NCBI GenBank assembly: GCA_020024465.1
Contig: JAHHTT010000011.1
Coordinates: forward strand, 1-50,563
Source of the DNA: Odoribacter sp.
Lineage (GTDB): Bacteria > Bacteroidota > Bacteroidia > Bacteroidales > Marinifilaceae
Direction: 5' to 3'
DNA: 50,563 nucleotides
Shown here: piece by piece, positions 33,462-42,516 of the stretch
Layout: every line of letters begins with the position of its first letter
How positions within the stretch are numbered: the first letter of the stretch is position 1
Position numbers and translations under genes: made by a program
The notes under the pieces: model-generated
Databases searched by the model: none
Told to the model about the DNA's origin: nothing
Seen by the model: only the letters and a program-made list of their open reading frames with translations

Positions 33462-34916
33462 CTATAATAAAGGAGCGAACAAACGAGCCATAGATTCATA
33501 GACCCGCTCACGCTTACACCGGAATTTCCAATGCAGAATTGTACTCTCCATACTATCTTTCAAGTCATTTGCAAAATCGGTCGCCAATTTTCTGACAACA
33601 TCCCGATCATATATTATCATATTTACTTCAAAATTTTGCTCAAAACTACGAATATCCATATTGGCAGAGCCCACACTTGCCACAATGCCATCAGTAATAA
33701 TCACCTTACAATGATTAATACCCTTCTTATACCAATATATTTTCACTCCGGCATCCAATAATTCTTCAATATACGAACGTGTACACCAATACGTAAGTTT
33801 CGAATCCGATTTATGAGGCAATAAAATCCGAACATCCACACCGCTCATTGCCGCTGTCTTTAAAGAATTTAAAGTTGTTTCCCCCGGCATAAAATAAGGA
33901 GTCGAAATAAAAACATACCGTTTGGCCATATTAATCAATGTAAAGTAAGACTGTTGAATCGAGGCCCAATCACTATCCGGCCCCGAAGTTACCGTCTGTA
34001 CCACCACATTACTGTCAGCCTGCACATAAGGCAAATATTCATCTTTATTTAACAGTAATTCCTGCCGTACAAAATACCAGTCAATCAAAAATATCACCTG
34101 CAGTGAAGTAACGGCTTCCCCTATCACTTTTAAATGGGTATCCCGCCAAATTCCTATTCCCGGAACTCCATCCACATATCGGTCTGCAATATTCAATCCA
34201 CCGACAAAACCGATGACACCATCAATGACTACGATTTTACGATGATTGCGATAATTCGCCTTGCGAGCAAACTGACGGAAACGTACTGGCAAAAAAGGAT
34301 AAATCTGTATACCGGCAGCCCGTAGTTCACGAATAAAACTTTTGGACAGACTCCACGAACCAACATCATCGTAAATAATGCGGATTTCCACCCCTTCAGC
34401 AGCCTTATCAAGCAATATTTTTTTCAGCTCAGTCAACAGACGCCCCTCATCCATAATATAATACTCCAGATGAATAAACTTTCTAGCCTCTCCCAATGCC
34501 TTAAACAAAGCGGGAAAAGTCTCCATTCCATTATTCAACACCTCGACCTGATTATAGCGCGTAAGCAGGGCCTTACTATTATTCAACAGTAAAGTCATCA
34601 ACTTACGTACAGCCACGGTATCTCGCCGTTGCAGATATTCAGATTTCTTAATCAACTGCTTCTGGTCCTCACTCATGTATTGCAGCCACTTCATATCCCC
34701 CAATCCTTTACGCGAAAACATTTTGATCTTTCGGTAATTGACTCCAAAATACAGATAAAACAAAAAACCGACCAAAGGAATTGCCACCATCACTATAATC
34801 CAAGCCAATGTACGCACAGGATTACGATTCTCAAGAATCACATTGAAAATCACACTTATCAGCGTCAAGAAGTAAAGTGCAACGCAGACATATATGATGA
34901 TTTGTAACCACATCAT
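33462..34916 (-). CDS. cls: Cardiolipin synthase (phospholipase D family)
   Basis: A 484-residue cardiolipin synthase. Two N-terminal transmembrane helices (about 4-27 and 36-57) precede two PLD domains. HKD motifs lie at His225 (HRKIVVID) and His402 (HCKVIITD, followed by SANMD). It joins two phosphatidylglycerol molecules, or PG and PE in some subfamilies, at the inner membrane. It is upstream of murF-alr by 22 nt, so the two are probably co-transcribed, and divergent from prmC. Start is ATG 34916 or 34913. Confidence 0.95.
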   Translation of the reverse strand: MMWLQIIIYVCVALYFLTLISVIFNVILENRNPVRTLAWIIVMVAIPLVGFLFYLYFGVNYRKIKMFSRKGLGDMKWLQYMSEDQKQLIKKSEYLQRRDTVAVRKLMTLLLNNSKALLTRYNQVEVLNNGMETFPALFKALGEARKFIHLEYYIMDEGRLLTELKKILLDKAAEGVEIRIIYDDVGSWSLSKSFIRELRAAGIQIYPFLPVRFRQFARKANYRNHRKIVVIDGVIGFVGGLNIADRYVDGVPGIGIWRDTHLKVIGEAVTSLQVIFLIDWYFVRQELLLNKDEYLPYVQADSNVVVQTVTSGPDSDWASIQQSYFTLINMAKRYVFISTPYFMPGETTLNSLKTAAMSGVDVRILLPHKSDSKLTYWCTRSYIEELLDAGVKIYWYKKGINHCKVIITDGIVASVGSANMDIRSFEQNFEVNMIIYDRDVVRKLATDFANDLKDSMESTILHWKFRCKRERVYESMARLFAPLL

Positions 34917-34939
34917 GATATGAAATCAGTTTTTAATCC

Positions 34940-34947
34940 TATCTTTG
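34940..34947 (+). promoter_or_regulatory. -7 box immediately before prmC
   Basis: TATCTTTG matches the consensus exactly and ends only 4 nt before the prmC ATG at 34952. Initiation at the normal distance would give a leaderless or nearly leaderless message. No good -33 element is visible. Confidence 0.5.
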
Positions 34948-34951
34948 TGTT

Positions 34952-35800
34952 ATGAATACTATTTTTCATTTATCACAATACGCCAGGCAGGCTCTTAAAG
35001 ACTCATATCCGGAACATGAAATCCAAAGCATCTGCCGCATCATCTACATGGATGTTTTACATTTTACAAATATAGATATCCATATCAAAAAAAACGAAAC
35101 TTTAGACAAAAGCTTTATAAATAAATTTTATTCTATCATTCAAAGATTACAACAAAATGAACCTCTCCAATATATCTTGGGCGAAACATCATTTGCCGGT
35201 CTGCCATTCAAAGTCAATCGCACCACATTAATCCCCCGACCGGAAACCGAAGAACTTGTAAAATGGGTCATAGAGAATATCCAGGCAGGCAGGCAGATTC
35301 TGGATATCGGCACCGGTAGCGGATGTATTGCCATCAGTATATCACACATTTGTCCCCAAGTCATTGTCAGTGCCATAGACATTACTCAGGATACATTGGA
35401 AACAGCCCGGAAGAATGCCCTCATCAACCAGACAAATGTAAATTTTATGCTTAGGGACATACTGCATTACGAAAACTATAATTGGGATTCTTTCGACATC
35501 ATTGTCAGCAATCCACCTTATATCAGAGAATGTGAAAAAAAAGAGATGCACCGCAATGTGCTTGATTACGAACCTGCAAAAGCTTTATTTGTCGATGATA
35601 CCGACCCTCTGCTATTTTATCGCACCATCGCAGAATTCGGAATCCTTCATTTAAAACCTGAAGGCCTGCTTTTCTTTGAAATCAATGAAGCTTTTGGGAA
35701 AGAAACCGTTGATTTGCTGAATAAAAAAGGCTACAGAAATATTGAACTGAAAAAGGATTTCTACGGAAAAGAAAGAATGATTAAAGCTACCAAAGGATGA
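34952..35800 (+). CDS. prmC: Peptide chain release factor N5-glutamine methyltransferase
   Basis: A 282-residue HemK/PrmC. The N-terminal helical domain (about 1-75) ends with QNEPLQYILGETSFAGLPF. The SAM-binding motif is LDIGTGSGCIAISI (about 117-130) and the catalytic motif is SNPPYI (about 187-192). It methylates the GGQ glutamine of release factors. Its stop overlaps the recX start (ATGA), so they are translationally coupled. The promoter seems to give an almost leaderless transcript. Confidence 0.96.
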   Translation: MNTIFHLSQYARQALKDSYPEHEIQSICRIIYMDVLHFTNIDIHIKKNETLDKSFINKFYSIIQRLQQNEPLQYILGETSFAGLPFKVNRTTLIPRPETEELVKWVIENIQAGRQILDIGTGSGCIAISISHICPQVIVSAIDITQDTLETARKNALINQTNVNFMLRDILHYENYNWDSFDIIVSNPPYIRECEKKEMHRNVLDYEPAKALFVDDTDPLLFYRTIAEFGILHLKPEGLLFFEINEAFGKETVDLLNKKGYRNIELKKDFYGKERMIKATKG

Positions 35801-36258
35801 AACCGGAACAGGCACTAAACATCATTGCCGGACAATGCAGTAAAAAAGAAATGTGCAGCAAAGATGTTCAACAAAAATTAATCAAATGGGAAATACAGGA
35901 AGATGATATCCAAAAAATCATGTCCTTCCTGCTTGAACATAAATTCATCGATGACAAACGCTTTGCCCGCATTTATACCGAAGACAAATTCCGCTTCAAC
36001 CACTGGGGAAAACAGAAAATAAGTATGATGCTACGCCAAAAAGGTATTTCTCAGGAAATTATCGATGAAGCCTCATCCGTAATACCACCAGATAATTATA
36101 CTGACCATTGTCAGGAACTCCTGCTGCAGAAATATCGCTCTCTGACTGAAAACGATCCATACAAATTAAGGGCCAAACTCACCCGTTTTGCCATGGGCCG
36201 AGGCTTCGACTACGACACTATCTGCAAATGCCTGTCACAACTATTATCGGACGAATAA
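35797..36258 (+). CDS. recX: RecX regulatory protein
   Basis: A 153-residue protein of three-helix RecX repeats (MCSKDVQQKLIKWEIQEDDIQKIMSFLLEHKFIDDKRFARIYTED; HWGKQKISMMLRQKGISQEIIDEA), with the typical FIDDxRFAR segment. RecX modulates RecA filaments. It overlaps prmC by four bases. A new promoter-like region follows before the GT2 gene. Confidence 0.9.
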   Translation: MKPEQALNIIAGQCSKKEMCSKDVQQKLIKWEIQEDDIQKIMSFLLEHKFIDDKRFARIYTEDKFRFNHWGKQKISMMLRQKGISQEIIDEASSVIPPDNYTDHCQELLLQKYRSLTENDPYKLRAKLTRFAMGRGFDYDTICKCLSQLLSDE

Positions 36259-36261
36259 AAT

Positions 36262-36292
36262 TAGTTTTGCACCTGGATTTTTTATAGTTTTG
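36262..36292 (+). promoter_or_regulatory. Candidate promoter of the GT2-DUF4922-SpoIID-AmpG cassette
   Basis: Two exact TAGTTTTG -7-type boxes at 36262-36269 and 36285-36292 lie in the 51-nt gap after recX. The second is 17 nt before the ATG at 36310. Their TTTG runs are 15 nt apart from the second box, shorter than the usual spacing. Confidence 0.4.
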
Positions 36293-36309
36293 AACAAAAA
36301 ACGATCATT

Positions 36310-37650
36310 ATGGATTTAGGCCCAATATTTCATATACGCCCCATTTGTAAGACTTCGGAACTTTACGATCTCAAAAAACAGATTCATTCTGAATTCTTCT
36401 TTCTTTATTCCGGAACTACACAATTTCAACTTTCCCCTTATGCACTCGAACGGATGCAACAGGTAGCTTGCGACAGCCAAACAGTCATGCTATACTGCGA
36501 TTATTATATGCAACGGGAAAATAAAAGTTTCACACACCCGACTATAAATTATCAAAAAGGAAGTCTGCGCGATGATTTCGACTTCGGACCACTATGGTTC
36601 ATTCGAACCTCAACCTTCCTGCAAGCTATTGAAAATCTAAGTACAGACTACCAATATGCAGCGCTCTATGCACTCCGTTTACAACTTTCCCGACTAGGTG
36701 ATATTATCCATCTTCCTGAATATCTATATACAATAGAAGAAGCCGATTCCCGTAAATCAGGAGAAAAACAGTTTGACTATGTCAATCCCCAAAACCGGGA
36801 AGTGCAACTCGAAATGGAAGCTGCCTGTACCGAACATTTAAAAGCCATAGGCGGATGGCTGCAACCGGTATTCCTGAATATTGATTTACACGAAGGCTCT
36901 TTTCCTGTTGAAGCCTCAATCATCATTCCTGTCCGCAATCGCGTCAAGACAATTTCGGATGCAATCCATTCGGCACTACAACAACAGACTGATTTTCCAT
37001 ATAATATCATCATTGTTGACAACCATTCCAACGATGGGACGACAGAAATAATACACAATTTGGCCAAACAGTATCCCCAAGTGGTGCATTTACAACCCAC
37101 CTCTACCCTTCTCGGTATAGGCGGTTGCTGGAACGAAGCCGTACAATCCCACCTCTGTGGCCGTTTTGCCGTCCAACTAGACAGTGACGACTTATACAAC
37201 ACCCCACATACCTTACAAATTATTGTTGATAACTTTTACCAACAGCAATGCGCCATGCTCATCGGCAGTTATCAAATGGTCAACTTCGCTTTGGAAGAAA
37301 TTCCTCCGGGTATCATAGATCATCGTGAATGGACCCCTGAAAACGGACGCAACAACGCACTCCGCATCAATGGACTGGGAGCTCCCCGAGCTTTCTACAC
37401 CCCACTGATACGAACGATCAGATTCCCGAATGTCAGCTATGGAGAAGACTATGCTGTAGGACTTGCCATATCGCGCCACTACCGGATCGGACGTATTTAC
37501 CAACCGCTTTACTTATGTCGCCGTTGGGATGGCAACTCGGATGCTGCATTGGAAATCAATAAGCTAAACACCTATAATTCCTATAAAGACACTTTACGGA
37601 GTTTAGAATTATCTGCTCGAATGAAAGAAATAAAACAACATGGAAAATAA
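36310..37650 (+). CDS. Family 2 glycosyltransferase with a degenerate N-terminal GT-A half
   Basis: A 446-residue cytosolic protein. Residues about 203-446 form a GT2 domain: ASIIIPVRNRVKTISDAI, IIVDNHSNDGTTEII, the nucleotide-sugar/metal site LDSDD (290-294) and the GED motif (378-380) with the catalytic base region. Residues about 1-170 resemble the end of a second GT-A fold (VMLYCDYYMQ, YQKGSLRDDFDFGPLWFIRT) without a full nucleotide site. No transmembrane segment is evident. It overlaps the DUF4922 gene by 11 nt and is the first gene of a tight four-gene cassette. Sugar and acceptor unknown. Confidence 0.85.
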   Translation: MDLGPIFHIRPICKTSELYDLKKQIHSEFFFLYSGTTQFQLSPYALERMQQVACDSQTVMLYCDYYMQRENKSFTHPTINYQKGSLRDDFDFGPLWFIRTSTFLQAIENLSTDYQYAALYALRLQLSRLGDIIHLPEYLYTIEEADSRKSGEKQFDYVNPQNREVQLEMEAACTEHLKAIGGWLQPVFLNIDLHEGSFPVEASIIIPVRNRVKTISDAIHSALQQQTDFPYNIIIVDNHSNDGTTEIIHNLAKQYPQVVHLQPTSTLLGIGGCWNEAVQSHLCGRFAVQLDSDDLYNTPHTLQIIVDNFYQQQCAMLIGSYQMVNFALEEIPPGIIDHREWTPENGRNNALRINGLGAPRAFYTPLIRTIRFPNVSYGEDYAVGLAISRHYRIGRIYQPLYLCRRWDGNSDAALEINKLNTYNSYKDTLRSLELSARMKEIKQHGK

Positions 37651-38587
37651 AGATTTAACAGCTCTATACAACCGGCAGGTTCAAGAGTTTCCTCTAGCTC
37701 GTAACAACTTTCAAGCATTGGAACAAGTGATTTGCAAAGACATCCCTTTCCGACATTTTCGGATGCGCATACAATACAATCCGGCACGTATCATTTCCAC
37801 CAATGCCAGAACCGACCAAGCAACGCTCCAAAAAAGAGCCTGTTTTCTCTGCCCATCACACATGCCCGAGAAACAAAAAGGAATACCATATGGAGAAAAA
37901 TACAACATTTTCATCAATCCATACCCCATTTTTCATGAACATTTTACAGTCCCTTCCAACGAACACACTCCACAACTGATTGCAAGCCGCTTTACAGATT
38001 TATTGGCTTTAGCCCGGACTTTCCCTGCATACACTGTATTTTACAACGGACCGGCAAGTGGCGCTTCTGCACCGGATCATTTTCATTTTCAAATAGTCCC
38101 ACGTCACATCATGCCATTAGAACAAGACACAATCAACAAACAATTACAGGAAATAATTATACAGAACAACCATATTGCCCTCTACCGTTTGAAAAACTAC
38201 GTACGGGAAGTATTTATTTTACAATCCCCACACAAAGAGCATCTTCAGTATCTGTTCGACCGGCTCCAAACGGCCATCGGCCAAGTCATTATGTACGAAC
38301 AAGAGCCACAGTTCAACCTTTTGTCATGGTATTCAGACTGCCAATGGACAGTCTGCATCTTCCCGAGAAAATGCTGGCGCCCCCGGCAGTTCTTTTTAGA
38401 AGACAAAGCACAAATCATGTTCAGCCCGGGATGTGTGGACATGGCAGGCCTTGTCATCGCCCCTCGCAAGGAAGATTATGAACGCTACACGCCGGAACTA
38501 TTGACAGACCTGTTCAATCAGGTGAGCGTCAATACCTCTGAACTGGAGGCTATCATTTTTCAACTCAAACAAAACCTAAGCTTATAA
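37640..38587 (+). CDS. DUF4922 protein, HIT/GalT-like nucleotidyltransferase or phosphorylase
   Basis: A 315-residue cytosolic protein. It has GalT/HIT-superfamily features: a CxxC metal-type pair (Cys68, Cys71 in CFLCPSHMP), NPYPIFHEHFTV (His99, His101) and the catalytic HxHxQ at 147-151 in APDHFHFQIVPR. Such enzymes transfer or phosphorolyse a nucleotide from a sugar nucleotide through a nucleotidyl-histidine, as in GalT, Ap4A phosphorylase or GDP-hexose phosphorylase. The substrate here is unknown. Overlap with the GT2 gene by 11 nt suggests coupled synthesis and perhaps a shared sugar nucleotide. The SpoIID gene follows after 11 nt. Confidence 0.82.
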   Translation: MENKDLTALYNRQVQEFPLARNNFQALEQVICKDIPFRHFRMRIQYNPARIISTNARTDQATLQKRACFLCPSHMPEKQKGIPYGEKYNIFINPYPIFHEHFTVPSNEHTPQLIASRFTDLLALARTFPAYTVFYNGPASGASAPDHFHFQIVPRHIMPLEQDTINKQLQEIIIQNNHIALYRLKNYVREVFILQSPHKEHLQYLFDRLQTAIGQVIMYEQEPQFNLLSWYSDCQWTVCIFPRKCWRPRQFFLEDKAQIMFSPGCVDMAGLVIAPRKEDYERYTPELLTDLFNQVSVNTSELEAIIFQLKQNLSL

Positions 38588-38598
38588 ACAATACAAAC

Positions 38599-39903
38599 AT
38601 GGAAATCCCGCATATAGAAGTCGGCATATTATTTGCTTCCACCATCCAATTCCGCTTAAACGGCCGTTACACATACAACAATAAAATTTATCAAGGCGAA
38701 TACCAAATCCGCCGTCAAGGCAAGCTATATCTGTTAAAACAGTTGGATAATGAAGAACAGCTCATGCTCCCTTTGCAATTCCAGCCAGAAGACTATGCCA
38801 ACAACGACTTCGACTTACAGAATGTCACAATTGGCATTCAGTTCCATTGGGAACGACAAGAAAATCAAAAATTCAAAGGCTCATTACGCATCATAGATGA
38901 AGGCTTCCATCTGACAGCCATCAACTGTCTGCCTCTGGAAGAATATCTGCTCAGTGTCATTTCTTCAGAAATGAAAGCCACCTCCGGCCTCGAACTTTTG
39001 AAAGCACATGCTGTCATATCCCGTAGCTGGTTACTGGCACAAAAAGCAAAGGCAGCGCAAACTAAAGAAAATTATTGTTCCTGCCACCAGACGGCAGATG
39101 AATATATACGTTGGTATGATCGGGAAGACCATCAACACTTTGATGTATGTGCCGATGATCATTGCCAGCGCTACCAAGGTGTCAGCAAAGCATATACCCC
39201 CACCGTACGCAAAGCCATGGCTGCCACTCGCGGCGAAGTTCTCATTTACCATGATGAAATATGTGATGCCCGTTTTTCCAAATGCTGCGGAGGAATTACC
39301 GAACGCTTTGAAAACACGTGGGAACCGATTGCTCATCCTTACCTCGACACCATTCAGGATTCAGCCCAACCATTCTCTCTTCAGGATCTCTCTATCGAAG
39401 AATCAGCCAGGCAATGGATTCTCTCAACTCCTCCGGCATTCTGTAACACTCACGATTCTCAAATACTATCAGGAGTATTGAATGATTATGATTTAGAGAC
39501 CACTCATTTTTTTCGTTGGCAGGAGACACTTTCTCAAACAGAAGCATCTTGTTTAATACAAGAAAAACTGGGAATAGACGTCGGTCTTGTTACAGACCTT
39601 ATTCCCATTGAGAGAGGGAGTTCAGGCCGGTTAATCTTCCTGAAAATCATTGGTAGCAAACGCACACTGACAATTGGCAAAGAACTGGTTATTCGTAAGG
39701 CTCTTTCACCCACACATCTTTACAGTTCCGCTTTTATCATTGATAAAAAAGGTGATAACTTTCTCCTCCGCGGTGCCGGTTGGGGGCATGGTGTCGGACT
39801 ATGCCAAATAGGAGCTGCAGTTATGGATGCTCAGGGATACAGCTATCGGGAGATACTGCAACATTATTTCAAAGGAAGTAAAATCACCAAAATATACGAA
39901 TAA
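38599..39903 (+). CDS. SpoIID/LytB-domain protein without signal peptide
   Basis: A 434-residue SpoIID-family protein. It has EYLLSVISSEM with the catalytic Glu124, ELLKAHAVISRSWLL (133-146), cysteine-rich stretches CSCHQTADEY and FSKCCGGITERFENTWE suited to metal binding, and the C-terminal GAGWGHGVGLCQIGAAVM. SpoIID is a lytic transglycosylase acting on denuded glycan strands. Unlike secreted SpoIID proteins, this one starts MEIPHIEVGILFASTIQFRL with no Sec signal or membrane helix and no usable upstream start, so it seems cytosolic. It overlaps the AmpG-like gene by one base (TAATG). Confidence 0.88.
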   Translation: MEIPHIEVGILFASTIQFRLNGRYTYNNKIYQGEYQIRRQGKLYLLKQLDNEEQLMLPLQFQPEDYANNDFDLQNVTIGIQFHWERQENQKFKGSLRIIDEGFHLTAINCLPLEEYLLSVISSEMKATSGLELLKAHAVISRSWLLAQKAKAAQTKENYCSCHQTADEYIRWYDREDHQHFDVCADDHCQRYQGVSKAYTPTVRKAMAATRGEVLIYHDEICDARFSKCCGGITERFENTWEPIAHPYLDTIQDSAQPFSLQDLSIEESARQWILSTPPAFCNTHDSQILSGVLNDYDLETTHFFRWQETLSQTEASCLIQEKLGIDVGLVTDLIPIERGSSGRLIFLKIIGSKRTLTIGKELVIRKALSPTHLYSSAFIIDKKGDNFLLRGAGWGHGVGLCQIGAAVMDAQGYSYREILQHYFKGSKITKIYE

Positions 39904-41207
39904 TGGCAAAACAAAACACCAACGTCTGGACTTGGATACCTTCCCTTTATTTTGCAGAAGGTCTTCCCTATGTCATTGTTATGACCGTAGCAGTCATCAT
40001 GTTCAAACGTATGGAAATGTCCAACACCGACATCGCTTTTTACACCAGCGGTCTCTATCTTCCCTGGGTCATCAAACCCCTCTGGAGTCCGTTTATAGAT
40101 CTGTTAAAGACCAAACGCTGGTGGATTGTCTCCATGCAAATTCTTATCGGAGCCGGTCTGGGAGGAGTAGCACTGACACTCAATGGTCCTGACCCCATCC
40201 GTTATTGCCTGGCCTTTCTCTGGATATTGGCATTCAGCTCTGCCACACACGATATTGCAGCCGACGGATTTTATATGTTGGCGTTAAATGATAAAGACCA
40301 GGCCTATTTTGTCGGAATCCGCAACACCTTCTATCGTCTGGCGGTCATTGCCGGTCAGGGAGGAATCGTCATGCTGGCAGGTCTTTTAGAAAAATACTAC
40401 AGCACCTCTCGTCCGCTCCAGGAAGCCATACCCCAAGCCTGGTCTGTGGCCTTCTATATAACGACAGCTCTTTTCATCCTGCTGTTCATCTACCATCATT
40501 TTCTGCTTCCTCATCCTAAGCGGGATACAACATCCGAATCCTCTCACCCTAAAAATGTAAATCAAATATTCCAGGAATTTTTCCAAACATTCATCTCCTT
40601 TTTCCAGAAGAAAGGAATTGTTCCTGCACTTTTCTTTATCCTTTTCTACCGGTTTGCCGAATCACAATTGGTAAAAATCACCTCCCCTTTTTTGCTTGAT
40701 CCAGCAGAACAAGGCGGTCTGGAACTCTCCACATCGACAGTCGGCTTTATTTATGGATCCGTAGGAGTCGTAGCCCTTACGATTGGAGGAATCATCGGAG
40801 GAATTCACATTGCCCGAAAAGGTTTTTTCCGAAGCCTGTGGTTCATGACATGCGCCATGAATCTCCCCAATCTGGTATATCTATACCTTGCTCTTTCCCG
40901 TCCTGAAAATTTATACTTGATATCCACCTGCGTCACTATTGAACAACTGGGTTATGGTTTCGGCTTCACCTCTCTCACCTACTTCATGATGTTATTCAGT
41001 TCCGGCAAACAACAAACCGCCCATTATGCCATCTGCACCGGCTTCATGGCTTTAGGCATGATGCTCCCTGGCATGATATCCGGTTGGATACAGGAAATGA
41101 CCAGCTACCAAACCTTCTTTATCTGGATTATGATAGCCACCATCCCCAGTTTCGTCGCAACATACGCCATCAGCAAAATCGCTTGGCTTTATCCGGCAAA
41201 ACCATGA
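39903..41207 (+). CDS. AmpG-like major facilitator transporter
   Basis: A 434-residue membrane protein with about 12 transmembrane helices. The N-terminal motif WIPSLYFAEGLPYVIVMTVAV and the loop VIKPLWSPFIDLLKTKRWW resemble AmpG, the permease importing anhydro-muropeptides, and related sugar permeases. The segment SSATHDIAADGFYMLAL is also AmpG-like. Its start overlaps the SpoIID stop, so its product is probably made together with it. Import of a peptidoglycan fragment or sugar is inferred. No clear terminator follows in the 220 nt before the next gene. Confidence 0.85.
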   Translation: MAKQNTNVWTWIPSLYFAEGLPYVIVMTVAVIMFKRMEMSNTDIAFYTSGLYLPWVIKPLWSPFIDLLKTKRWWIVSMQILIGAGLGGVALTLNGPDPIRYCLAFLWILAFSSATHDIAADGFYMLALNDKDQAYFVGIRNTFYRLAVIAGQGGIVMLAGLLEKYYSTSRPLQEAIPQAWSVAFYITTALFILLFIYHHFLLPHPKRDTTSESSHPKNVNQIFQEFFQTFISFFQKKGIVPALFFILFYRFAESQLVKITSPFLLDPAEQGGLELSTSTVGFIYGSVGVVALTIGGIIGGIHIARKGFFRSLWFMTCAMNLPNLVYLYLALSRPENLYLISTCVTIEQLGYGFGFTSLTYFMMLFSSGKQQTAHYAICTGFMALGMMLPGMISGWIQEMTSYQTFFIWIMIATIPSFVATYAISKIAWLYPAKP

Positions 41208-41427
41208 GATAGATTAATATAAAACGAAAATGATTTTTAATAACCGACCATCTTGCCGGTCAAAATCTCTCTGCCAAATCGGACTTTGAAAATATAAGCC
41301 CGTTCTACAGTCGTTTAATTTTGCAATTGAATAACATATATACTCACAATAAAAAGAAATTGTATTAATCATACCCTGTTAGAATCTTTCAACCAATATA
41401 CTACTCAAAAAAACTATTATAATACAG

Positions 41428-42507
41428 CTAATTAATAGTCTCATTGATAAAAGCAATCATTGATTCCCCTCGTAAGTCTTTTTTCACAATACGACCTTCA
41501 GGATCTATTAAAAAAATACTTGGTATTCCGGATACATTATACATACGTGTCAATTCACCATCAAATGCTTCCAAATTGGATATTACTGCCCACGGTAAAT
41601 TTTCTTGTAAAACATCATTTACCCACAAATCTCGCTCTTTATCCAAATTAATCGTAAACATCACCAAATTTTTAGTCTTTGTCAACTCATGCACCTCCTT
41701 TAAGTATGGAATTTCAAGTTTACACCATCCACACCAAGAAGCACTAAACTCTATCAACACATAGCAACCTCGATAATCCGACAATCTATATGTTTTTCCT
41801 GTTGTATCTTGTAAAACAAAATCATAAGCAATTGACCCAGGCACAACATTCCTTCCCTGTTGTAAAGCTCGTTTACAAGCAACTACATATACATTTGCAT
41901 CCAATTCCCCTGATAATCCTTCCAAATATTTTGCCAAAGAATTCAAATCCTCCATATCTATCCACTGACTGGCAAAATAAGGCAGGACTTCACTTGTGGG
42001 ATAGCAAGAATAAGTTAATAAAATATTCATTAAATGCGCAGCCCAAATCTTTGTAGAATCTACATATTGTTTATTAAATTGCTTGGCTAAATCAAAACGA
42101 TATTGATACATTTCCTTTTGTTTCAATATTTTATCAGCTTTATTCAAAATTGTAAGATATTCATCATGGAATTTTGAACCTGAAACTTTCATCGTATAAG
42201 GTTTCTCATTTTCGACTTCCATATAAATATCTGAGTTATCCAAAAATAATTGATACCTACACTTATAATCTTGCGGCACTAAATATACCATCCGGGGACA
42301 CTCAATCATTCCTTTATATACAAACACTCCATTCTTTACCTCTATGGTATCGTCCATAAAATTCTTATTTCCAGGGACCATCTCTCTGACATAAATCAGA
42401 TTGCCAGTATAACCTTTAATATTCCCCTTTAAAACAAACCCATTTTGCTGTTTCTGACACCCGAGGCTCAAAAACAGCAAAATAATATAACAACACCAAT
42501 TCCTCAT
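41428..42507 (-). CDS. TlpA-type thioredoxin lipoprotein with DUF4369-like N-terminus
   Basis: A 359-residue lipoprotein (MRNWCCYIILLFLSLGC, Cys17). Residues about 22-115 form a DUF4369-like beta domain (GFVLKGNIKGYTGNLIYV). A helical linker follows. Residues about 224-359 are a thioredoxin domain with SASWCGWCKLE (Cys259, Cys262) and the cis-Pro segment NVSGIPSIFLID. The CGWC dipeptide differs from the CGPC of the gene at 7948, implying a different redox potential. It is the last gene of the susCD-led run, 9 nt after the tandem-thioredoxin gene. Confidence 0.88.
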   Translation of the reverse strand: MRNWCCYIILLFLSLGCQKQQNGFVLKGNIKGYTGNLIYVREMVPGNKNFMDDTIEVKNGVFVYKGMIECPRMVYLVPQDYKCRYQLFLDNSDIYMEVENEKPYTMKVSGSKFHDEYLTILNKADKILKQKEMYQYRFDLAKQFNKQYVDSTKIWAAHLMNILLTYSCYPTSEVLPYFASQWIDMEDLNSLAKYLEGLSGELDANVYVVACKRALQQGRNVVPGSIAYDFVLQDTTGKTYRLSDYRGCYVLIEFSASWCGWCKLEIPYLKEVHELTKTKNLVMFTINLDKERDLWVNDVLQENLPWAVISNLEAFDGELTRMYNVSGIPSIFLIDPEGRIVKKDLRGESMIAFINETIN

Positions 42508-42516
42508 ATCACAAAC

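Noticed and set aside
33440..33511. N-terminal membrane-like extension of MurF-Alr
   Set aside because: It overlaps the end of cls by 50 bp, and MurF proteins start close to MFSKEIA; the ATG at 33439 fits the usual length.
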